DNA of 64,000 bases from Paracyclopina nana (lineage: Eukaryota > Arthropoda > Copepoda > Cyclopoida > Cyclopettidae): contig JAGUCH010000004.1 of assembly GCA_019096065.1 (NCBI GenBank), forward strand, positions 1,736,001 to 1,800,000, read 5' to 3'. Under the pieces are notes generated by a model. The model was given only the letters and a program-made list of their open reading frames with translations, was not told the origin of the DNA and searched no databases. Of the stretch, positions 47,801 through 57,700 are shown piece by piece (the stretch's first letter is position 1; the number at the start of each line of letters is the position of its first letter). A program made the translations under genes and the position numbers.

Positions 47801-50800
47801 ATTAGCTTTTCTTTTTTGCAGTGGAGGTAGCCGATGGCAAAATTGTTAGAAGTGCACATTTCGGGGCCTCCAATAATGAGGACGGAAGCTACAAAGAAGA
47901 TCACGTCTACGACGTTACTTGCCTCAAGGAGGGCAACACTGAAGTCGTTTTCAGAGTGGGAAACAGCAGAACAGAACTTGATGAGTAAGCTATGCCGCTT
48001 TTTTGCAATTTGCAACCACTTATGGCAATCCTCTCTCCTCTCAATTAAGGCCCACTGCTACTGAAGAGCGAGTTGTTTTTGTCGAGTGCTCCATGCCCAA
48101 CAAATTGACCTTTAAGTATCAGCATGCCGATGGCAAGACTCCCTTGGCACACAGCCCTAAGCTAAACAGGGTAAATATACAGATCTTTGCTTTATAAAAA
48201 TATATGCCAAAAATTACCTCTACAGAAATTTGTTATAAGGGCGATCCCATATTCGAATTTTTAGTCAAGTTACGTTGCTAAAATAACAATCTTACTTGAT
48301 CAGTTAAGTTCAGTTTGTTCTAGCCAAGTTTGGTTCGTTTTAGCAATGTTCAGTTGACCGCTGAGCTGACACGCCAACGCGTTGTACATCAGCAGCTGAT
48401 GAGCAAAGTTAGCTTTTCTCAATTAAGCGAGCTTCAGTTACTATGCATATGAGAACACTTTTTGTAGCTAAGTTCAGTTCGGCAACTTAACTAAGCTTAG
48501 CAAGCAAGTTTCTACTACATAAAATTAAGCTAAGTTAAGTTTTACCTACATAAATATCTGGGAACGGAACTGAACTTAACTTTCTACCTAACTTAACTTG
48601 ACTAGCAGTCAGTATTTATGCTTAAAAGCTTCATTCATGCAGCTATTTTTGCCTAGGTGTTGGCCAACAAGGATCAAGACTTGCACTTGGTGTACACAGT
48701 GAAGGACAAGAAGGGACAGACTTTCCACAATGTGGACAGTCTCCTAATTGAGGCCAAGGTGCATATCCGAGCATTTTATAGAGCAGCCCAAGTGAAGAAT
48801 GGCAGCTAATGATTTAACTTTTTTCAGGTCTCAGACGAATCAATCTTGTCACTTGAGGCTGATCAGGTCACCTTTCCTCAAGTCCAAGTGTCCAGCTCAG
48901 TCAAGGTGGCCGGAAAACGTAAGTTGACAAACCTCAGATCATCTCCATAACAACCCACTTGCGCGAGCTTCTTATGAATTCCTACCGAATTCTGAGACTT
49001 GTTTTTCCAAGCAAGAAAAATCAGTTAGAGAATAAAACACGTGGGTAGCTAATCTCTAAGAGGGAGCACCCATTTGCTCACTGTAGTGGAAAATACGTGG
49101 GTGACAGTACCATCTTATAATAATTTCCTCAATCGCTCACCAAATCCGCCAAAAGTAACAGCAAAAAAATACGGTCCCGTTATTAATCTGGAAACACTTT
49201 GGCCCCCGCTATGGTGGCGCCATCGAAATGGGTAGCGGAAAAACGCGAGAATTAACTCTCTTGATTTAGCCCTGATCCAGAAACGTTCATGCATTTTTAC
49301 TTACGCTTGCTCACGGTAATTTAAAAGAGGCAATTGAAGATTTTCTGTTTGCTTGAGCAGAAAAATTGAGCAGCTTTTATTGAACGCTTTACTTTACAGG
49401 AAAATTGTCCTACATTGATGCTGACGACAGCAGTTGGGGAACGGTAATAAGATCGAAATCAACATGGGATTATAAATTCGAAGCTTTTTTAGAGATTGGG
49501 TATTAAAGTCGAAAGAGTAGGGTATTAAGTCCGATGGATTTTGAGTCTCAGGGTAATAAGATCGAACGGTGAATTACAACATCAAACTTTACCTGGATTT
49601 TAAGATCGAATCACCTGGATTTTAAAGTCGAAACACTCAGATTTTAAAGTCGAATGTACGATGTGCTGATCTCTGATGAGCATGAATGTAGAATCTCAGT
49701 CTTTGATTCAGCATGAAAATCTCAGTCTAAGCCGCCATTCTGCCGAGTAAATTCAAGAAGATTGGAAGTCAGAATTATTGAAGGAAAAAGAGCCAATTCC
49801 CATCTGTATAAGGCTCCATTTGTTCTAAATAAGAATGTGGTTAAAGTTTGATAAATTGGTCAACTATTTTAGTCTTACCTCACCAAACGCAGAAATGCAA
49901 ATGGCAAATGGGTGCTGCTTGAAGTGCTAGTATGCTTGAGCTGAGAAACATTAGCTCAGTTGAGAGTCCAAGTCGAGATTTGCTTGATACAATCTTTAAA
50001 TTTTTTTAATCTGAGTGTTTCGACTTTACAGGGTTCGACTTTAAAATCCAGGTAAAGGTTCATTTTTTGCTTTCCCTTTCGATCTTATTACCCAGTATCA
50101 ATTTCAGTTCGATCTTAAAATCCATGTGGTTCGACTTTAAAATCCCCCTTATCAATTCGGCTTTAAAATCCCCCTAAATTCGATCTTAATACCGGCACCC
50201 CAGCAGTTCTAACAAAAAAAGCTATTTACGCACTGTAAACCGGATTTCCTCGTGAGTAATTCACTTTGCCGGTTGACTCAGCTTTTTTGCACTCCCGATG
50301 CGCTATGAAGTAAATGACAACCCTAGGGTTACTTTTTACTTAGTAAATGGTAAATGCGAACCCTAGGGTTACTTTTTACTTAGTAAATGGTAAATGCGAA
50401 CCCTAGGGTTACTTTTTACTTAGTAAATGGTAAATGAGAACCCTAGGGTTACTTTTTACCAACTTGGTCAAGTACTTGTCATAAGCAGGGATCCCTGACG
50501 TTTCCGAGACCGCTGCACATTGGATCAAAAAGCAGATTTTATGCGCACGAGAAATTACGTCAAATTGCAGATTTCCGATTTTAGCACCCATTTTCAGTTT
50601 CTAATTTGTATGACTTCTAGGCTATCTAAAGAGCACTAATTAATGTTAATTGAGAGATTCAAATTTGGTGAAGGAAGCATAATTTTTGGGCAAAAGTTGA
50701 TTTTGGCGAATTCAGTAGAACAGCAACTTTGCACAATTTGAGAAAAAATTGAATCGCCCATAACTTTTGATTCCAAACGACTCCAATTGAGTGACCAAGT

Positions 50801-52324
50801 CAGGGAAGTCAAGCTAATAGCATAAATTGATAATCCACCAGAATTGGCTGCTCTTACTTGCTCTCCCGGGTGCCAGGATGCAATATTTTTAGCTTACAGC
50901 CAATAAGAAAAGGTGCTACGTTGATTTCGCGACTTTTTTCCGTGCGCGTGAAATCGGCAAATAAACCCACTGTGCGCTGTAGTTTTCTTGGCCTCTTCAA
51001 TCCATTTTTTCAATGATTTTTCACTTTTTCACTACAGCTGCCGCTGCTTACTGTTAGGCAGTCGCTCAGCTACTTTGTTATGGTTTGTAGTTCTTGTTCA
51101 GGCTATAGAGGGCAGCAATGTTTCTAGATAGCAGAGCCATCTTTGGATTATTCTATTATTTCTATAGCTATGCAAAGTTTCAGATCTCTGAGCAATTCCC
51201 ACCTAGGAATCGGCATGCCTTAAGTTCACGGCCCCTTATGAAATTGCGCTTGATTTCGGCAAGTTCATTACTCACTTGGAAATTCGGTTTAAGTGCATAA
51301 AATTTGTACCTGCTGCTTTTCGGGACTTCGAAGGTGCGGTAAAAATTGCGCTCGTATGGTAAATATAAAACCTCGACTCACTTTTGACCTCGCTACGCTC
51401 GGTTAAATGATTCGTCTTGGTTTAATGTTTACCATACTCGCGCAATTTTTACCGCACCTTCTCAGTCCCGAAAAGCAGCAGGTAAAATACTATTTTCTGA
51501 TAATGTTGGCTAATTGAACAAAATGCCAATGAACAGTTTAAGCTCCACAGCTTTCAAAAAATCTTACTAGAACAACAACCAAAGCACTATTTTGGTTTCA
51601 CAATACATGACGAGATGTAATATGCTGAGCTTATTGATCAGTGATAGATTTAAAAACATCAGGCCCGAGGGGATAAATATTTTCTCCTAGTGAGCTCTCA
51701 GATAATAGCTTTTCCTTGCTAAGATTTATCATAGTTGTGCTAATTGGCCCATAAAATTTCAGCATACTTCATTACTCAGGAAAATGCTCAATAATGTAAA
51801 AGTACAAGAGTTAGCAATTTAAAAAAAATGATTTTTTCCCCTCAGCTTTCCACACTTTGAAGGCAAAAGGCAAAGAAGGACCAGTGGATATCAAAGTGAA
51901 GCTGGCTGGATACAACCAGGAGACTCTGGCCAAAGCTGGAATAACAGACGCGGTAAGAAATGTCATGGTTAGATGATAATTACCCAGAAACAATTATCTG
52001 CCCTAATCAGCTGTTGGAATATTCGCAAAAACAAGCTTTTCTCCAAGGCTCGTTTTTTTTGCTAATTAGCCAAAATTCCTAAAAGAACTTGAATACAGCA
52101 AGCAACTACGTTTTCAACAATTATCAACTATTCAGAAGGAGGAAATCAGAGTTGTAATTTCAATTTATAATTTGTAGCCTGCCTTGCCGAAAGTCATCGA
52201 TGACGAGGAAGATATGGACTATGAAGATGAAGAAATGTTTGAAAATCATGGCCATTCTCTCTTTGATGAGGTTGAGCTCCATTTGACAACTAACGATGAA
52301 ATCAACAAGTATACACCAAAATAA
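41814..52324 (+). CDS. NUP210: Half-length NUP210 (gp210)-like lumenal protein
   Basis: NUP210 lines the lumenal side of the nuclear pore. Nineteen exons, from 41814-41983 to 52178-52324, join in phase to 917 residues against about 1887 in human. Exon starts 2-18: 42643, 42795, 42937, 43223, 43575, 43787, 43967, 44525, 44694, 46394, 46645, 46954, 47822, 48050, 48657, 48828, 51846. A signal peptide (MKSIHILAAVVAFIGLHCSM) leads into the family's first Ig-like domains: GYGCFQW, DTLDGLQISWYV, VLQGGPRPWASKPSAHYKQ and VVFVECSMPNKL. The match follows human NUP210 to about its midpoint. An acidic stretch (DDEEDMDYEDEEMF) and a stop overlapping AATAAA then end it, with no membrane helix or cytosolic tail. 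Introns reach 659, 1367, 725 and 2927 bp; the last holds three repeat elements. Confidence 0.82.
45027..46393. other. NUP210-like intron 10, mostly unique sequence
   Basis: A 1.37-kb AT-rich intron. Around 45985-46075 a unit of about 20 bp near TTTTATCTGAAATCACATGA repeats three to four times with drift. Nothing else is recognised. Confidence 0.4.
48255..48600. repeat. Degenerate AAGTTCAGTT-type repeat in a NUP210-like intron
   Basis: Motifs AAGTTCAGTT, AAGTTAAGTT and their reverse complements recur many times, at irregular spacing, across this stretch of intron 15. The two orientations are both present, mainly inverted at the right end. No target duplication or unit boundary can be set. Confidence 0.4.
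49436..50200. mobile_element. Non-autonomous Mutator-like foldback element, 765 bp, 8-bp target duplication
   Basis: The 8-mer CAGCAGTT is repeated directly at 49428-49435 and 50201-50208. The left end reads GGGGAACGGTAATAAGATCG; the right end, inwards on the other strand, GGGTGCCGGTATTAAGATCG. Behind each end stand several units of about 20 bp alternating between GGATTTTAAGATCGAA and GGATTTTAAAGTCGAA. The middle has no coding capacity. It sits in the last long intron of the NUP210-like gene. Same build as the element at 15498-16199 but unrelated in sequence. Confidence 0.8.
50313..50462. repeat. 40-bp minisatellite, about 3.5 copies
   Basis: CCCTAGGGTTACTTTTTACT recurs at 50321, 50361, 50401 and 50441, an exact 40-bp period. 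Copies are almost identical, so the array is young or recently homogenised. Confidence 0.92.
50516..50974. mobile_element. Transib/RAG-like non-autonomous element, copy 2 (459 bp, 5-bp duplication CGCTG)
   Basis: The left end is CACATTGGATCAAAAAGC; the right end, read inwards, is CACAGTGGGTTTATTTGCC. Inner parts match copy 1 (GCGCACGAGAAA near the left, TTTCGCGACTTTTTTCCGTG near the right, TGACTTCTAGGC inside). CGCTG flanks it directly at 50511-50515 and 50975-50979. No frame of note. Confidence 0.78.
51307..51484. mobile_element. Hairpin (MITE-like) element in a NUP210-like intron
   Basis: Arms of about 60 bp: the left starts TACCTGCTGCTTTTCGGGAC and the right ends in its reverse complement. 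The loop contains CCTCGCTACGCTCGG. Confidence 0.75.
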
Positions 52325-52615
52325 AGAAAAAACTGAAAATGATTCAGAGGAAATCTTACTACAATCCCCATTCTATGCACCCGTTTCTCTCCTCTCACTC
52401 TTGGCATTGAAATAAATGAAAATCTGGTACAACTACAGCGCTTGTACACCTTCGAAAAATGTGCATTGAAAACTGAGGAGTAAAATTCTTGTCAAATGTA
52501 CGATTTTCCTGATTCTCCAATTTGAGCAATATAAAAATCCCTCATTGCATTCCATAGAAACGACGAAATGCAAAATATGGAGAATTTCAGAAGACATGCG
52601 TAATTTCCTCAAAAT

Positions 52616-53000
52616 AGCTTGTTCTCATAAACATTTCTATAAGGTAAGCAAGGCACTTTGCGCGCTTATATCTCAGCATCTACTGGTCCTACTGGAACCA
52701 AATTTGGAGGAATTCATGAGGACGTATTGAAAAATTTTCATGTCAATTTTCATCCGGATTGGAGGACGCTAAGGTCGCCTTACTGAAAGTGAGGCAAATC
52801 AGTTAGGCAAAGGAGAAAAATCAGCCACCTCCTTAGAGACCTCCGATCCGGATGAAAATTGGCATGAAGATTCTTCAATATGCTCTAATGAATACCTCCA
52901 ACTTTGGTTCCAATCGGCTCAGTACTTTCTGAGTTATGAGCTTCCAAAGTGCCTTGCTTTGCTTACCGCCTGCCTTACTGAGTTTCATGAGAACAAGTTA
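52616..53000. mobile_element. Long imperfect inverted repeat, arms about 175 bp
   Basis: The left arm starts AGCTTGTTCTCAT and includes GGTAAGCAAGGCACTTTG and TTTTCATCCGGATTGGAGG; the right arm mirrors each of these in order. Mismatches are frequent, so it is old. Centre near 52800. Probably a non-autonomous DNA transposon of foldback type. Confidence 0.65.
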
Positions 53001-53496
53001 ATAGATAGCTTTGTGAGAAGTTCCCAAGGGAGAAAAAGTTCAACTGAAGGTTGCCATTAGTTTGATTTAAAGATTGAGACAAAAAAGAGGGGAGCCAAAT
53101 TAAGCAAAAATAAGACAGAGAACAAATAGGGGCCTCAATTTATACACTCACCTGTATTTTGCTTTGGCGATAGCAATACCATCCAACCAGAATTTTTTCC
53201 AAAATCATTAGTCAATGTTGGAGACCTTTTTTGTGAGATAATTTGATGTTGATTAGTTCTCGAATCGGGATAGCAATACGTAACGGAATGCTTACAGCTT
53301 GAAAAGTAATGAACTTAATAGTGATTAGTTCCTGGATATTTCTTGGACTTGATCATTTCCAGCATTCTTATGATATTTCAGTTAGTATTTAATCAAGTTG
53401 TTTTGGCTTCGTGAATTAATTAACTTATTGGCTTTTTCTATTCTTACACTATGAAGGATTTTCATTGAAAGAGAGCAAGCTAGAAAGCAAGAAAGT

Positions 53497-53565
53497 CATC
53501 CCAGGTTGGATTTGAACCCATGAATTTCAGCTTTGGAGTCTTGCCCCTTTCCTCCAGACCGCAAA
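53497..53565 (-). other. tRNA-like piece with B box
   Basis: On the minus strand GGGTTCAAATCC matches a pol III B box. The upstream part is too diverged to call an A box. Weak tRNA fossil. Confidence 0.3.
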
Positions 53566-54736
53566 AATATTCTTAAGATAAAGTTATTTTTAGCTAAAAC
53601 ATTGAAAAGTTCCTGAATACTTCCTGGCTTATCATTATTGCAAAGTTTATGAACAACTGTTGAGCTAAATCTCTTGAATAGTTATCAACCTAGCTAAATA
53701 AGATCCCGATTTTGTTTTCAAGAAGTTCCAAAAAGAACTTGCAAAAAAGCTCATTTTGCCACTTCTTTGGGGACTATTCAGACTCGAATGGCTACCTAAA
53801 ATTCTGGTTGGGGATGAGCTCACTCAGAGAGGCTCTCACTCTCTCTTGTTCATGTATACCAAGAGCTCGCTCCTTTTGAGTATATGGCATATACCTCACC
53901 CAGTTGCTAGCATAAATCGTAGCTAGAAATACATCGGAGGACAAGCCTGTCGCCCAAAGGAATTACAGCAATTACCAAGGTGATTTATGAACACTCTAAA
54001 TTGCAATAAAAATGCCCATGCAGGAGCAAAGCTAACATATTAACCGTTTCGGGTTACAATTATCAGATTTAATTGTTGGGTAAATTAGTTATCAAGGTCT
54101 TGATTCAGGCAGCACATTTAAGCTGAACTGTGAAAAGTTGGCAATCTACTGTAATGTCTTTATGGCACCCAGGTGAACAATTCCAACGAAAACAAGTTGC
54201 GTGCTTCAAAAGAAAGCCCAATAATTGGGGATTTCTCAAGGAAAAATATTTAATTTAGGCACTAAAATGGCACAAAAGGGGATTCTTCTTTTTTGATAGA
54301 TTAGGCATGATAGATATTTTCAGAATGTGCATAAATGCAAATCCTTAAAATTGGAGTAATTCCTTAATCCATTTGTAACCAATTCAGTGCGTTAATACAA
54401 CTGTGGATACATTTTCGGCGCGTTTAAGGAGTATTTGTTATCTTTTCAGAAATAATAACATTATGAAGTATGAATACAAATTAAAATACAACTAGCTGCT
54501 TTTTGCATTTTTCACGACACAATAAAAATAATAATTTTAAAAAAGCCCATAAGAAAAGTTTAGCCAAATTGTCCTTGCTTACTTCTTAGCCTAATATTTT
54601 AGGTGACAAAGTACATTAATGAAAAGCACACACTAATTGCTAATTAAAAACTAATGAAGCTGCTGGCCATATTCATTTGTCTGCCATGCAGAAACCTGGA
54701 AATAATGTGGTTACTCTTGCAGACCAAGGATAAGCC

Positions 54737-57700
54737 ATGAATGTGACTGCTGAAAATGCCATATCCTTGATGGAGAGCATCGAGGATGCAGCACGGAATT
54801 GCTCCCTTCGGCTTGAACATGTGGAAGCCTTGAACTTGAGCAATGACTTCACCCAACTCATGAGGCTCTACAACATGTGCGAGCACACGTGGGATCCGGA
54901 CAAAACGTGGGACGTTTATTACTGGGAGGAATTGGCACCTCCATTAATTGTGTACCTGTAAGCCAATGCCTTCATCCTAGTCAACTTTCTATTTTTAAAT
55001 TAATTAATAGGGGATAAGAAAAATCTTTGTTAAAATTAATTTTCATCAACTTAGAAAGCGGACAAAAATAGAATGTTCCCCTTACACTAATTGGATTTCA
55101 TAAGCCAATAAATTGTCATAGTCAAAGTCAGTCTTTTTTTAATTTACATAAGGAGACTCCAGCTCATAAGATCTCCTGTATATCTTTTACGGTGCTTGTG
55201 CAACATTGTCGCTACATAATTGTTACTAATTTTCAAAGAGTTGTAACTGTTGGCAAAAAAAGGTGTTTTGCACTATTTGGCAGGATTATGCAAACTCGAG
55301 CCTTGCATTTGCGTTTAATAAGAAAATTCGTCAGATGAAAAAGGCATTAGACGACACCTCCACTTCCAATTGCTTTTTTTTTTGGAAAAACTGAAGATAT
55401 TTGAGCATAAAGCCAAAATATGAGCCGCCATTTGAAGACTTTCGTGAAATGTACCAGATTTTAGAGACTAGTGGATGTTGAGTTCTAGGAAATTATGCCA
55501 TGTACGTATAAAAGGGGACTTTTTCACCAAAATTGCTATTGAGTAAATTACTAAAGGCTGCATTTCTACAATTTCCGAAAAAACTTAATTGTTTTCAAGA
55601 GAAATGCAAAAATATAATTTCACATAGCTACGCCCAAGTTGATACTGGCTCCCTTTTCACAATAGTAGGGGGCGATAGTTTCCCTCGGCATTTCCACCTT
55701 TAATTCAAAAGATGTTTTCGTGCTTTTTCCCTTGGAGATTTTACGCTAACAGGGCATTAACGCAAATCGGCTAATAATAATAAGAGGATATAGCTGGATT
55801 ATAGGGCACTTATTTCCTATCAAAATAACCCAAATTTCCGCTTACTTTTCCCGTTCAAGCAAGCAAGCACGTACCTTAACAGCTCAGTAAAATCCTCTGA
55901 TGATTTTTTTAATTGACACACCATCACAATTACGATAATATTAGATTTGTGCTGTGAAGAAGCGCCTTTATGGCATTGCTCCATGAAGCTACACAATTGA
56001 AATAAATTCATCGCATAAAAAAGTCCTATAGTCTGCTAAATTCATTGCAAAAAACATGCTATTACATTGGTAGTAATTTTTAAAATATTTTAAAAGCATT
56101 GCAGAATACTTAAAAAAAATCATTTGATGACAATTTTAAAGCCTTCATCAGTCTCTTGATGATTTTATAAAAAAGTAATACGATTTGCTTGGGTTATAAT
56201 TCAGTTTACCGATCCGACTCAGCTCTTTTATATCACATTTCTTTCTAAGCAATTTGGGGGAAACTAAATACTTAATGGCCGTGGAATCAAATTTGAGGGA
56301 TTTTAATTAATTTTATGCCCCTCATATTCCAAGGAACTAATCCAAATTCCGAAGAAGTGAGAAACTACATAGATTCGAACCCCAGACAGTAGGATTAGCA
56401 TTTCAATGCTCTAACCAATGAGTTATGGAAACTTCATGATATTTGGCTGCTATTACAGGACTTAAACAGAATTTAAGCCAGATAAAGAAATCAGAAAAAG
56501 TTAAGGAATGACTGGGAATTGAACCTCAAACAGCTGAATAATGAACCCAGCGCTTTATCCATTGTGCCATAGGATCACTTCAGTAGAAATGGTTTCATGA
56601 AGTCTATTTTATTGCTCCCGAACCACAGGACGCTAACACATGAGAGCCAGTGATATTCACATGGCAACTAAAAACCGAGTAGCATTTTATAGGGCACGCG
56701 CCAGCCCAGTAACTTCATTAAAACGCTCAAAAATGGTATTACAGAATATAAAATTGTATATTTTGAGCTGGGGCACGTAAAATTGGGTCATGAAATAGCT
56801 GAACTCGGATTTTAAAATGGAAAAACACTCGTTTCTCAACGGCACTCACTTCGTTCGTGCTTATAAAGTGGCACTCGTGTTTTTCCATTTTAAAATCCTT
56901 GCTCAGCTATTTAATGACCCGACTTGACGTGCCCCAGCTCGAAATAAATAACTATTCTACTTCTTTTAGAGAATGAGCCAGCTCATAACATGTTCGTTTT
57001 CATGTTCCATTATTATTACATCAATAAGCTTTGAACATCTGTTGCCCTCCCTTTAGCTATTAGAAAAAGCCATGCAAGCTCTGAAGCTAATAATTAAGTA
57101 TTACTACATCCTTCCATGCTACCAAAAGTGTTCGCCTTGGCGAACACTTTTGCTATTTTTGGTGGTTTTTTGCCCAAAATGATACGCCAAGGCTTAACTT
57201 TGTCTACCTTGTTTTTGACGATTTAGCCGAAAAATTCGCCTCGGCGAACATTTTGGCAAAAAATGCCAAAAAACATCAAAAAATAGCAAAAGTGTTCGCC
57301 TTGGCGAATATTTTGGCTAAATTGTCGAAAACAGGGTAGAAAAATGCAATTTCGGCAAAAAACAACAACATTGAAAAACATTTTAAAAAAGCAAAAGTGT
57401 ACTCCAATGTTTCATTTCCTTCAGGCTGACTCTGCTGAGTGGATTTGTGGGAAATCTGCTGATTATTGTAGCCATTTGTGGCTACAGACGCATGAAAAGC
57501 CCCACCAACATTTTCCTCGCCAGTTTGGCATTCGCTGACTTACTCCTATGCATGATCTGCTTGCCAGTCAAGGTAAAATTGCAATTTAAATCAATTGACC
57601 CTATTTAACCATTTCACATTTCAGCTGGCTGAATTGTTTGCATTTTCGTGGACATTTGGCCTGTTCCTGTGCAAATTCGTGAACTACATGCAGAATCTGT

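Larger units (their letters stand above)
52325..54736. other. Intergenic between NUP210-like gene and peptide GPCR
   Basis: No gene is seen. It holds the 3' UTR of the NUP210-like gene, a long inverted repeat (52616-53000) and a tRNA-like piece near 53500-53562. The rest is AT-rich unique sequence with the GPCR promoter near its right end. Confidence 0.5.

Noticed and set aside
49392-49450. Exon-like stretch after TTACTTTACAG in the NUP210-like intron
   Set aside because: It could add about 15 residues, but exons ending 48918 and starting 51846 join directly in phase and match the family; the stretch ends at a transposon insertion.
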